Program-made: the position numbers and the translations under genes | Notes under the pieces: model-generated | Seen by the model: only the letters and a program-made list of their open reading frames with translations | Database searches by the model: none | What the model was told of the DNA's origin: nothing | IMG/VR virus record: IMGVR_UViG_3300032288_002343 | Span: 64,001 to 114,174 of that record | DNA: 50,174 bases | Direction: 5' to 3' (one strand) | DNA from: a virus | Shown: positions 31,601 to 40,191 of the stretch, piece by piece | Layout: every line of letters starts with the position of its first letter | How positions within the stretch are numbered: position 1 is the first letter of the stretch

Positions 31601-32195
31601 CTTGAGCAAATACACCTGTAAGTTGTTCTTGTTGTCTAGCTTGTTGTAATGCATCTTTTTCTTCTTTCAACATTTGTATACCCTGAATAATATCACCAGC
31701 TGATTCTATATAAGGTGCAGCATTAAAAGCACCTTTCATAGCTGTAGGTGTAGCACTAGGTGTAATTGTTTTAGCAGGAGAAGTTCCTGCCATTAGTGTT
31801 TCTCTAGTAGGAGTTTGTATTCTAGGCAAACCACCAGTTGGGATACGAGGTGTTCCCTGAAAACCAAATTGAGTATTTGCATATTGCTGGAAACCAGGCT
31901 GTGCTTTTGGAATCTTTTTACCTTTTTTTGCAGGTTCTTGTGTTTGAAGAGCAGCAAGTTGTCTGCGTTCAGCATCAGTCATACCTGTCAAGGAATAATT
32001 GACATCTGAATACATATCAGCAACATTGAGTGGTGTATAAGGAGCTGGAGCAGCATCACTTGTCATATATGCGCCAATCTGAGCTTTTTTAAAAGCCTTA
32101 CCATGTTTAGCCATAAATGCTTCTTCTGTAGGAAACTTCTTGTAGAATTCCTTTTCAGACTTAACACCAGCAATTTTGAGCATCTCTTTTTTCAT
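28605..32195 (-). CDS. Cargo/structural protein with M15-type peptidoglycan peptidase domain (1,196 aa)
   Basis: Residues about 670-800 hold a peptidase M15 (VanY/L-Ala-D-Glu type) signature: YATSGLRPG, then SRHAKGEAMDITF near 717-729 and GPHIHFG near 774-780. These supply the two His and one Asp that bind zinc and the final catalytic/zinc His-x-His. The likely role is local cutting of peptidoglycan at infection. A Gly-zipper-like hydrophobic stretch (FFGPVGGLVGGAVGSFIGGA, about 340-360) could insert in a membrane. The N-terminal 640 residues are low in order and contain repeated Gln-x-Gly motifs (KAQIGAY, KAQPGF, AQDGAMIGG, MQDGGTT, KAQRGKS). The C-terminal part is Gln/Asn-rich and helical. 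The gene begins one base after the stop of the 569-residue gene. Confidence 0.8.
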   Translation of the reverse strand: MKKEMLKIAGVKSEKEFYKKFPTEEAFMAKHGKAFKKAQIGAYMTSDAAPAPYTPLNVADMYSDVNYSLTGMTDAERRQLAALQTQEPAKKGKKIPKAQPGFQQYANTQFGFQGTPRIPTGGLPRIQTPTRETLMAGTSPAKTITPSATPTAMKGAFNAAPYIESAGDIIQGIQMLKEEKDALQQARQQEQLTGVFAQAAASRPMQQPRRQYVRPEDVVLQPQQMFPSYGVGTNVLAQDGAMIGGNPTEIMNVYNPGTMYTDLGYEPLNDSNKMKAFQKGGKLTQAKFGNQNWMQGTQFANIMGEQGGGQLASSLGEYATGGPSGGSKLGKGIGSAAGTAFFGPVGGLVGGAVGSFIGGALDQKQEKIEAAGERRDKNISNIVGQSTGMAIQNMNRSFMQDGGTTSPYAWMSHTWQPQVITTFGEHKVKDLLTPPKDADMLRAGGHLKEYTPPSARAMSTERPDMQMGGELKTHWGGYAETLSENPYLPEGGETIMFRGQSHDESDGKGNTGIGITYGNNPVEVERGEPAVKLQDGTTGDSNLTVFGNIKITNAFADMLSDPKAKGKKFKTYVADLSKQENKQNKLIDKSVEQLDSLDVQTSFDKLALGTLQANMEGANAKLKDLAKKKMDAASLQNAINDTKEEELLNITDKGDVLAKKGANIPKAQRGKSMSARAALRNVDPKIQGLFDLLASKNYDVYATSGLRPGAATNQGNPSRHAKGEAMDITFPGLNDKAYEAILNDQDVVRYMLQNDITAINEYDAAAQSATGASGPHIHFGFDKGTALSDKFRNEAKNKYPDALASVSDTGLPGFDPTNYNYLKSLYEEAKKEGKGPAVLRFQQEYHRLAPDYAKSVLSGYPVTSYGKRKGFDVSDLNQNLDSIFGKRTEQYMAALDGGMKGTTAGTVADVKTLTEAVLPPGKRVTKKDMTEITVNPYKRSLMMDAFNRILPFLRPSDIEELDANQLTGEMYALSQNQVEPVYAQKFIPELGTPVDISLQDILNENQATYNATQRQVGYNPAALASLNAQKYQANQRVLGEQFRMNQAEKQRVYGENRNLLNQAKLQNLQTLERQADKQAMALSKTKATTQAALNSIASKYAQNKLENRTLAIMENMYNYRYDPSFRAMNMNPLWQPNLPEIGSAVPVYDKNNKVIGYKSYEQGTGVQTSSKTTAKKGKTVKKNNLNSSIVRALKNI

Positions 32196-32196
32196 G

Positions 32197-33906
32197 TTAT
32201 TGGTATTTATCTAACCATCCACCCTTGGTTGGTTTGTTATAGTTTGTAAAGTTAAGCAATTGGTCTAGCTTTTCAATAGGTTGAGCATCAGCATTATTGA
32301 CACTAACACCACCTCTAGCTACAGGATATTCTGTAACATACTCCCCATCAAATTCATAATCCTCTCCAGGCTCCATATATTGTACATCTCCTGTATCAGA
32401 GATTCCAATTAGTGGTTCATACACACCCTCCATAGTGATTTCATTAGATGGGATGGTTACAGGCTTTCCCCAATTCTCAGGATTCCAATAGCCCATAGGA
32501 TCTACATTACCACCATCTTGGTAGTTACCTGTAGCACTTGCCCAGTTATCACCCTCTTGATATGTAGCTCCTCTTATACCTTCTGCAAAAGCTTTGAGAG
32601 CAGATTTAGTGGGGAAGTACATAGTCTTTTGTTCATTGTACTTTCCTGTAGGACTAGTAAAACTGAATTTAGTTGGGGTGTCAGGATTGTATTCATTTAG
32701 CTTTGGAAAGCTAGGAACTCCTGGTTTAGGAAGATTGAATCCTAAATTTCTTGTTTCTCTTGAGATAGGAATAGGTCTTTCTAGCTTAGGCTCCTCCTGA
32801 AGGATTACAGGTTGTACTGGTTTTTTATATCCATGTAAGTTACTAATTGTACCAATTGTAAAGACTTTATTATAGAAATCTTTTGGTAATGGTATTTCTC
32901 TATTATCATTTGTTTTTATAAAATTAGATATACCATCGTTATCAGTATCGCCATCTCCAGGATAATAAAACCCTTGTGAACTAACTGGTTGTATTTTTTG
33001 ATTAGGTGTAAATGCATTATTATCTTTCCAGGTTTTTAAATTAAGTTGTTTAGTATATTTATCATAAGCTTGTTTACCTAACATATATTTATTATACAAA
33101 CTTAAACTATCCTGATAAGCCTTAAGTCTAGGATCATTAGGATCAGAGACAGTGATGAGTTCTCTCTTATTAGGATTACGAGCAAATAAACCATGTCTAC
33201 GAGGATCACTTTCAGGATAGTTATATGGAGGTTTTGCTTTTATATTTTTCTCGTTGTAAATTTTATCACCATCTTGACTAATAGTCTTAGGTTTGAAATC
33301 CAAGCCTGCTTGGTAGTATTTCATCTCCTGTCCATTCTGAGACTTAGGAACATATTTGAAAAACTTACCAGAACTATCAATTATATTCTTACTCCTAAAG
33401 TCTGCAGCCTCAGGACTATTGTACCAATCAAGTTCTAGCTGTAGGGTTGGATGTCCTTTTGCCTTCAGGAACTGTCCAGTTTGGTTATCCACTGTAGGTA
33501 GGTGACCAGTTTTATCTGGAGTGTAACCCAGTTCCCAAGCTCTTTTAAGATTGTAATCAGGAGTTTCTTTTAGGTTGTATTGCTTCTTCCATTGGTTATA
33601 AGACAACTTTTTACCATCCTGTGCACTAGCCTTAGTCTTCTTAGCATAAGGACCATTGCTAGGAGCAGGGTTGATTGTACGTGCATACATCATTCCTGTA
33701 GCACCAGGGAGAGATCCTCCCATTGCAAACTGTCCACCCCATGCAGGACTGTAGTTGCGTCCTTTGGTGTTGTATGCCAGTCCCTTGAACCCTGGAGGAA
33801 ATGATACATCAGGATTGTTTGGGTTGGCTTTCTTCCCATAGTTATCCTTGGTCTTTTGTTTTAAGACCAATCCTCCTTGTTCATATTTATCTAACCAATT
33901 AGCCAT
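32197..33906 (-). CDS. crAss-like virion protein with terminal WLDKY motifs (569 aa)
   Basis: The start codon overlaps the previous stop (TAATG), so translation is coupled. WLDKYEQGG is at residues 4-12 and GGWLDKYQ forms the last residues, so the same short motif brackets the protein. It is Gly-, Asn-, Pro- and Tyr-rich with little predicted hydrophobic core and contains Gln-x-Gly motifs like the next gene (SAQDGKK, KSQNGQE, YQDGGNV). GDGDTDNDGISNF near residue 320 resembles a thrombospondin-type-3 calcium loop. No enzyme signature is visible. WLDKY-GG motifs recur in large Bacteroidetes phage virion proteins, so an internal/cargo or tail-barrel role is likely, inferred from context. Confidence 0.6.
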   Translation of the reverse strand: MANWLDKYEQGGLVLKQKTKDNYGKKANPNNPDVSFPPGFKGLAYNTKGRNYSPAWGGQFAMGGSLPGATGMMYARTINPAPSNGPYAKKTKASAQDGKKLSYNQWKKQYNLKETPDYNLKRAWELGYTPDKTGHLPTVDNQTGQFLKAKGHPTLQLELDWYNSPEAADFRSKNIIDSSGKFFKYVPKSQNGQEMKYYQAGLDFKPKTISQDGDKIYNEKNIKAKPPYNYPESDPRRHGLFARNPNKRELITVSDPNDPRLKAYQDSLSLYNKYMLGKQAYDKYTKQLNLKTWKDNNAFTPNQKIQPVSSQGFYYPGDGDTDNDGISNFIKTNDNREIPLPKDFYNKVFTIGTISNLHGYKKPVQPVILQEEPKLERPIPISRETRNLGFNLPKPGVPSFPKLNEYNPDTPTKFSFTSPTGKYNEQKTMYFPTKSALKAFAEGIRGATYQEGDNWASATGNYQDGGNVDPMGYWNPENWGKPVTIPSNEITMEGVYEPLIGISDTGDVQYMEPGEDYEFDGEYVTEYPVARGGVSVNNADAQPIEKLDQLLNFTNYNKPTKGGWLDKYQ

Positions 33907-34772
33907 TATTTGTAAGAGATTTGAGATGGTGTAGTGATAAATTGGCTTACCAGATGCACATCAGACTTGTTATCAAGGATATGTCTCACCTTCAAGTCTT
34001 TAGCTCTTAGAGGTTCCTTCTTGAAGGATCTCTTGCCATAGTCCATATTAGCTTGGTTCACCACCTTATCCAAAGATAATGATTCACAAGTGGTTAAGAA
34101 TAGTGGTAGAGACTTACTTCTTACCAATGACCAGAATGTATTATACTGGTAGAAGTTATCACTCTTTGTATACGTAATAGTCTTACTATCAATGTTATAC
34201 AAAGGATACTTCATGTACTCCTTTAGATTATTAATAGGTTTTGGAACTAACTTAAGTATACCAGATGATTGTTGACCATTGTACAACACTGCCTTATTAA
34301 ACCACTCATTATCAACTTCTATCTTATCATTATCATTAAACACTCCATATCCATCACGGAAGTATTTATACGCCTTTGTATAGTCCTTAACACTCTGAAG
34401 AATCTCATCGTAATAAGAATATGCAAATGGATATTCAATGATATAAGGCTCTATATTTCCATAGAACTTGTTATAATTTACTACATCTGTCAAGTGTCTC
34501 CATGCACAGGAGCTATATGAAGGAGTGAATATAGCTGTCACTTGTTCATTAGGAGTGACAGTAGATATAGGAAAGTTAATTGTTTTCTTACACTGTCCTA
34601 AACTTTCAATGAGAATTACTGTAGCATCATCATCTACAGAATAACTTATACCACTAACAAGTACACTCAAGGGCACATTAGTTCCTAGTACATTCCCAAG
34701 ATTGTCAGAAATGTTGAAAGGACCACTCTTAGGAGAGGCTTTAGTGAGCTTTATGTATACTATTTGTGCCAT
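33906..34772 (-). CDS. Conserved crAss-like virion protein with N-terminal GPFN beta domain (288 aa)
   Basis: Residues about 15-75 form a beta domain (SGPFNISDNLGNVLG ... LSVLVSGISYSVDDDATVILIES ... C ... INFPI). It lines up with the N-terminal domain of the 205-residue protein at 43814-44431. The rest (about 90-288) is Tyr- and Lys-rich, mixed alpha/beta, and matches no enzyme family I recognise. It sits between the hub/stabilisation gene (20 nt upstream) and the cargo genes (overlapping stop/start downstream), which suggests a tail component. Specific function unknown. Confidence 0.5.
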   Translation of the reverse strand: MAQIVYIKLTKASPKSGPFNISDNLGNVLGTNVPLSVLVSGISYSVDDDATVILIESLGQCKKTINFPISTVTPNEQVTAIFTPSYSSCAWRHLTDVVNYNKFYGNIEPYIIEYPFAYSYYDEILQSVKDYTKAYKYFRDGYGVFNDNDKIEVDNEWFNKAVLYNGQQSSGILKLVPKPINNLKEYMKYPLYNIDSKTITYTKSDNFYQYNTFWSLVRSKSLPLFLTTCESLSLDKVVNQANMDYGKRSFKKEPLRAKDLKVRHILDNKSDVHLVSQFITTPSQISYK

Positions 34773-34792
34773 TCATTTAGTCAGTTTAATCA

Positions 34793-37700
34793 TTAACATA
34801 CCTCTTCTGAAGTTCCACTTATTTGACAATCATACACCGTAGTGGTACTGGTAGTTGTCGTACAGCAATTTCCTGTATTTGTAATTGTAGAAAGCACTGG
34901 TGGCAATAGGAAACTAGTTCCATAGTTTGGAGCATCATTGATAAAATAAACTATATATGGGTAGCTTTCATTAAAACTTACACTTGTACAAAAATCATTA
35001 GGTAATGATCCTGCTGTTGAGTATGTTTTAACTACTACAGTTGTACCATCAGAACAATCTATATAATTAATATATACAGTGTTATTTAAATAAATTGTAT
35101 TTCCAGTTGCATTATCCAAGTCACTCTGTGATATATCAACATCATAATAGAAACAATCACATAAAGTTGTGGTAGTGGTTGTTGTTGTACTACTTGTAGT
35201 AGTTGTTGTAGTGGTGACATCTTCACACGCAACCCCATCTAAACCACAGTCATATATAGTGGTTGTGGTTGTAGTGGTGGTGGTAACAACCTCATATGCA
35301 AATCCAGCTAACTCACAACAATTTTCAACAGCTTCTCCTTCTATATCACAGTTAGGTTGATAGTACGTAGTGGTTGTAGTTGTAGTGATACAATTATCAC
35401 TTATCAATGTTGCTGAAAGTCCTTTCTCACCAACATTTATTTGATCTCCACAAACACATACTTCTTGAGTGGTTCCACCATCAATTAGAACACTGAATTG
35501 TGGAACACCATTGCAATCTGTATAATCGTACGTTAATGTTTCAGAAGATTGATTCTCAACAGAATATGTCTTACAATCACATACAAATTGTGTTGTTGTA
35601 GTGGTTGTTGTGTTAGGAACAGGATTAGCTACAATAGCCTCAAAATCTCCACAACAGTCATTCAGTCCAGAATAGAAGAAGTTATTCTCAGCTATATACC
35701 AGTTAGGAATATAGCTATGGAAGCTCACCCAACTTCTGGTGTTTACATTAAATGATAATGTCCAACTCTTGTTACAGAAGTATTCTAGATCTGTTAGATA
35801 CACTTGTTTTCTAATAACCTCTGTACTACCACAGCACTCTACCTCTTCCTCTAGATAGAAGTTGAAGTCTGCTTCATCATATATAATGTTCTTAACCTTA
35901 GGAATGTAGTCAAGCTTTGTAATGATGACACGGTCAAACTTACTATCATATACACCATGTAGACCCAGTCCCTTAAAATGGTTATCAATAGGAACATTAG
36001 GGAAGTAGCGCAGGATTTCAAATGCCAGGTGATCTGTAAAGAACCTATTCATTCCTGATCCAAATGCACTTAAATCCTGAGCCCCATTACCAGTAATAAG
36101 GAATACTTGTCCACGTTTAGCATCTACACTTATCTGTCCTTGAGGTATCTTAAGGAGCATTTTATTCTGAGAACCTACATATCCTAGGTCAGTTTCTGCA
36201 AAGTCTACAGGAGGTGAGCTCCTGAATAGACTGTCATTACCCATGTAGGCAGCCTTAGGATTGCTTGTGTCAATTGTGAGCAATGTATTATACATCAAGC
36301 TCTTGTTCTCAAAACGAGCAAGAATAGCTTTATTCTGTATACCATCTAAGCTTACTAAAGGACCGTAGTTCTGTGGGAAGTCAAAATAGGATAGTGCTCT
36401 ATATGTCAACCAGTTATTCGATTGGTTGTCAGCACTTGCATCTTGAGCATCTGAGTAGATGGCTCTAAAAGGATAAAATGTAAAGCACTCTTTCTTCCAG
36501 TCATAAGGAAGGTGAGTGAAGGTGTTCTCTCTATTTTGCTTTGAGAAGGTAGTATTATAGTAGTAGGTATTATCGTTTGCTATAGAAACATAATCTTCCT
36601 GTACCCAGTCATCAGGAATACCTGTGCTCACATGAGGCCAGAAGTCTCCAGCTCTATTATCATAAGCCTGACGAAGGTCTATGTTGTAAGAACTCTCACA
36701 ATAGAAATATGGGATTCCATAAGCAAACAGATACATCTTTCCATCATAGAAAGTTCTACCATTGCTTGTAATAGGAGTTTGACTATTAGGACAATCTAGA
36801 TTAGTAGCCTTGATTGAGAAGAAGTTTGTTAATACAGCAGTTTCAATGGACGCATCTATAAGAATAGAACGTGCTGAATGCCAGTATTGTGGATAGGCTA
36901 CATTACCTATTTCATCGTAGAAAATGTCACTATCATCAGCAGCATTTACACGATTATCTATAAAGAAAGGAAGTTTGGTCTTGAAGGCAAACTTACTGAT
37001 AAATGTATCTCCTCCAAAGAATGTAGCTAAGACAGGAGTGGTTATAGGAGTGATATCTCTTTGGAATCCTGTATCCACTGTATCATAAGAATATATTTGT
37101 CCATATTGGTTAACAAATATGTTCTTTAATGATCCATAATAAGACACAACACTTATGTAATCTTCTCTTCCAGGAACATCACACTTGTTAGCTTCTGAAA
37201 GAGTCATTCTTGACTTATCTGTAACTATTCCATTAACAGCTGGTGTATCACTTGGGAATGGTAAAGGATCTTTTGCCTCATCTGTCTTTAAGTAAACAGA
37301 ACTCTCTCTGCTCCAGTTGTTTACATTTTTATCATCACCCACTCCTTGTACACCAGGAATAAGATAGAGTTTGATATCAAGCTCACGTTGTTTAATTCCT
37401 AGTCCGTTGTTAATTACATTACTATAATCATAACTAGCTATAGAGTTATAGGAATATGCATAGTTACGTCTGGTGATACCGTTTATGTATATTGTTAAGT
37501 AGGCTTGGTAAGCAGCAAATAATGCAGATGCATTATATGGAGAAGTAATCACTGCTATCTGATTAGCACTATTTAATGCATCCTGTTGAGCTTGAAGGCT
37601 TACTAGTCTGTACATTGCATTCTTCTGCACTTGTACAAAGTGAGAACTACCAGCACCAAATATAACGTTCTCTAGTTTTAAGATGTTTCCTAAGAAAGGT

Positions 37701-40186
37701 TGACCAAATGATGTTTCAGGAGAATTGAATACATGTCTGTATTTAGATCCATTCTCATCAAATCCATTAAGATTGTCAGGAGCACATAGTCCATATCCAA
37801 CACCATCTATTAATTCAATACTATACCCACCATCACCATCTTTATAAACAGGAGGATTTAAAGATGGTATGATTCTAGTAGTACCACCAGCTGCAGATGA
37901 ATCAAGTGTCCAAGTTGTTTTTTCTAGAGCTTTTTGAGGAGTGTTGCAACACCCATTACTTGGATTAAGAGCACAATATTCAGCCCAATTAGCTCCAGAA
38001 GGAGGAGGAATTATATTTGTATCAAGTCCATTAAATGCACATCCTCCACCTGCTGGGAGAGGGGGATAGTACCAGAACTCAGTTAGATCAGGAACAGCTA
38101 CTGTAAGCTTATACCAATTGTATGTATTAGATATAATTGATCCATCTGCTCCACCACCAAACTCTGGAGATGGAAAATCTAAAGCACATAGATTAAAAGA
38201 TGTGTTTAGAGGAAAGTCACCACCAATTGTTTTTGTAACACTTTCTCCAGAATAACAGTCGATATAACTTATAGTACCAGCACTTATTGCATATACAGTG
38301 AACTGTCTACAAATAGAACTTGTACTACTTTGAGCAAGTTTGATTGTGTAAGCATTGCTATTTTCTAGAAGGAATGGATCTTTTCTTAGGTCGTTGTAAG
38401 GATAGTTGGGGAAGTAGTATTCTGTTTCCTCTCTTTTATACTTACCTACGTTTCTAAGAATACCCTTAGCTACGACAGATTTGTTTGTACTTCTGTCACC
38501 ACGTATAATCTTGAATCCAACTATCTCACGTTTTTGTTCAGCTGTAAGACTTGAGGAGTTAATAAGTGTCTGTACCTGTGTAACATCAATTCTCACTCCT
38601 AAAGGAAACACTGCATCCTTTTGCATCACCATGCTATTAGCACCAGTGAATAGAGCAGATTCAAATATAGGACTCACTAGAACATCTGGGAACTTGTGAT
38701 GTCTAATCTTTTGACCAGCTAGGTCTCCCCATAACTCTCTGTCACAAGGATATTCCTCAACAGACTCCCAATAAGAGAATTGACCATATTGATAAGGTCC
38801 TTTGTAATCTGTAGCAGGAGAGTAATCTGGAGAAAATCCTGTAACAGTTGCTGTGTTATATATCTTCCAATAGGGACTAGTTCCTGCAATAGGATCTTCA
38901 GGTTCACCTATGAAGTCATCATTTGTTGTAGAAACAGGGAATAGATCATTAGCATTAGCTATTCTTCCTGGAATGTGGAATCCATCAGTTTGCTTACCGT
39001 TCTGAAGGAGGAATACTAATTCAAATGCATACACTTCATCCCTTAGATAACCTCTAAGGTTGGTAGCATTCAGTTCATCTGAATAGTTCTCTGTAGCAGG
39101 AATACGATAGGTTTCCCATTCAAGAGTAATTTGACTTGCAATCTGTTGATAATTAAGTCTTTCTACAGATGTAAGCTGATCCCATACTAATACATCACGT
39201 ACAGCTGTAACATCTTGAGCAGCCCCATAGTAAGGATACTTTTCAAAGATGTCATCCACTGTTAAACGGATATCAGTTTTACTTTGACCAGTGTAAGTAA
39301 TTACCTGTGAATCTCCGTCAATAAAGTAAACACCTACTAACTCTACAGAGGTGATACCATTTATAGTTTTGATTACAGCTAGGTTGAAATGTTGAAAGAG
39401 TCCTGTCAAATCTAAGTTGCTAACAGTGATTTCAATAGACCTACCTACATTATAATTAAAATTAGGAGTGGTAAGACTTATATCAGCAATAGGAGTGGGG
39501 TTAGTAACTGAGTAGTAGGAAGTGTAAGGACTACCAATAACGTCTGTATATTGAATAGCAAATTGGTAAGTGCCTGCTGTTAAATCACCTCCTGAAGTGA
39601 TGTTAGTCACTTCAAGATGAGGAATCTGAAAGTTTGGTTGTACGTTTAGTCCGTTACAATCAATCTCATCACTATAAACAGGATCACAGGCTGGTGTTCC
39701 TCCTATAAGAACATAGGGGAGATTCTCAGGATTGAGGTCAATATATCTTCTATTATTAAGACCATCTGTCCAATATACCTCTGTAGCACAATTAGTAATT
39801 CTGTGGACAGACTTATGAATAGGATAATTGATATTGAAGTTGAGACAAGGGGCATTAATATACTTGCGATAGATACAATCATTGTTATCCATGTACCCAA
39901 TCTCAGAACCCCCATTTACAGGATCAGTAAGAAAGAATACATGTTTACTCTTCTCAGGGATGAAATGCTGACCTATCAGTACATATCCATCAGGGAATGT
40001 AAGACAAAGCTCATTTCCTGGCTCATTCTGATAGTTTACAGAATTAGCATCAAAGTTTTCTAAAGCAGCGTTAAGTGCATACGTAAGCTGGCCTTTGGGA
40101 ATCTGTTGAACAGATTGATCCATGTTAAGACCAACGGTAGCATTATTATACTCCTGTCTAATATTACCTTGTTCCTGTTCAGCCAT
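34793..40186 (-). CDS. Very large tail hub/stabilisation protein with Thr-linked C-terminal modules (1,797 aa)
   Basis: Residues 1-160 (GLNMDQSVQQIPKGQLTYAL, NYQNEPGNELCL, GYVLIGQHFIPE, HRITNCATEVYWTDGLNNR) match the start of the crAss-like tail stabilisation/hub protein. That family is distantly related to P22-type tail needle/hub factors and is built of beta-propeller-like repeats. The core runs to about 1520. One Cys/Tyr/Asp-Cys module is inserted at about 622-670. The last 270 residues are a string of small Cys-rich units joined by poly-Thr linkers (starting near 1527, 1600, 1639, 1664 and 1780), including two further copies of the same module. These are probably exposed appendages. Located between the ring protein and cargo genes, it should form the wide tail barrel. 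The family call is by recognition of the N-terminal pattern. Confidence 0.72.
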   Translation of the reverse strand: MAEQEQGNIRQEYNNATVGLNMDQSVQQIPKGQLTYALNAALENFDANSVNYQNEPGNELCLTFPDGYVLIGQHFIPEKSKHVFFLTDPVNGGSEIGYMDNNDCIYRKYINAPCLNFNINYPIHKSVHRITNCATEVYWTDGLNNRRYIDLNPENLPYVLIGGTPACDPVYSDEIDCNGLNVQPNFQIPHLEVTNITSGGDLTAGTYQFAIQYTDVIGSPYTSYYSVTNPTPIADISLTTPNFNYNVGRSIEITVSNLDLTGLFQHFNLAVIKTINGITSVELVGVYFIDGDSQVITYTGQSKTDIRLTVDDIFEKYPYYGAAQDVTAVRDVLVWDQLTSVERLNYQQIASQITLEWETYRIPATENYSDELNATNLRGYLRDEVYAFELVFLLQNGKQTDGFHIPGRIANANDLFPVSTTNDDFIGEPEDPIAGTSPYWKIYNTATVTGFSPDYSPATDYKGPYQYGQFSYWESVEEYPCDRELWGDLAGQKIRHHKFPDVLVSPIFESALFTGANSMVMQKDAVFPLGVRIDVTQVQTLINSSSLTAEQKREIVGFKIIRGDRSTNKSVVAKGILRNVGKYKREETEYYFPNYPYNDLRKDPFLLENSNAYTIKLAQSSTSSICRQFTVYAISAGTISYIDCYSGESVTKTIGGDFPLNTSFNLCALDFPSPEFGGGADGSIISNTYNWYKLTVAVPDLTEFWYYPPLPAGGGCAFNGLDTNIIPPPSGANWAEYCALNPSNGCCNTPQKALEKTTWTLDSSAAGGTTRIIPSLNPPVYKDGDGGYSIELIDGVGYGLCAPDNLNGFDENGSKYRHVFNSPETSFGQPFLGNILKLENVIFGAGSSHFVQVQKNAMYRLVSLQAQQDALNSANQIAVITSPYNASALFAAYQAYLTIYINGITRRNYAYSYNSIASYDYSNVINNGLGIKQRELDIKLYLIPGVQGVGDDKNVNNWSRESSVYLKTDEAKDPLPFPSDTPAVNGIVTDKSRMTLSEANKCDVPGREDYISVVSYYGSLKNIFVNQYGQIYSYDTVDTGFQRDITPITTPVLATFFGGDTFISKFAFKTKLPFFIDNRVNAADDSDIFYDEIGNVAYPQYWHSARSILIDASIETAVLTNFFSIKATNLDCPNSQTPITSNGRTFYDGKMYLFAYGIPYFYCESSYNIDLRQAYDNRAGDFWPHVSTGIPDDWVQEDYVSIANDNTYYYNTTFSKQNRENTFTHLPYDWKKECFTFYPFRAIYSDAQDASADNQSNNWLTYRALSYFDFPQNYGPLVSLDGIQNKAILARFENKSLMYNTLLTIDTSNPKAAYMGNDSLFRSSPPVDFAETDLGYVGSQNKMLLKIPQGQISVDAKRGQVFLITGNGAQDLSAFGSGMNRFFTDHLAFEILRYFPNVPIDNHFKGLGLHGVYDSKFDRVIITKLDYIPKVKNIIYDEADFNFYLEEEVECCGSTEVIRKQVYLTDLEYFCNKSWTLSFNVNTRSWVSFHSYIPNWYIAENNFFYSGLNDCCGDFEAIVANPVPNTTTTTTTQFVCDCKTYSVENQSSETLTYDYTDCNGVPQFSVLIDGGTTQEVCVCGDQINVGEKGLSATLISDNCITTTTTTTYYQPNCDIEGEAVENCCELAGFAYEVVTTTTTTTTTIYDCGLDGVACEDVTTTTTTTSSTTTTTTTTLCDCFYYDVDISQSDLDNATGNTIYLNNTVYINYIDCSDGTTVVVKTYSTAGSLPNDFCTSVSFNESYPYIVYFINDAPNYGTSFLLPPVLSTITNTGNCCTTTTSTTTVYDCQISGTSEEVC
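34830..35610 (-). repeat. Poly-threonine linkers joining small Cys-rich modules
   Basis: Five runs of 6-9 Thr (one Ser-split run longer) at about 35600, 35385, 35275, 35170-35220 and 34840. All are written in mixed ACA/ACT/ACC codons. They separate domains rich in paired Cys and Tyr. Similar Thr runs occur in the 205-residue protein (about 44190) and at the C-terminus of the 390-residue protein (about 46905-46960). The low-complexity tracts are prone to copy-number change. Confidence 0.8.
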
Positions 40187-40191
40187 TGGTA

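Noticed and set aside
32930-32975. Calcium-binding loop GDGDTDNDGISNF as proof of an EF-hand or dockerin domain
   Set aside because: Only a single loop is present and there is no repeat or partner helix; kept as a note only.
35169-35360. Plus-strand poly-Val frame
   Set aside because: Antisense of the poly-Thr linkers.
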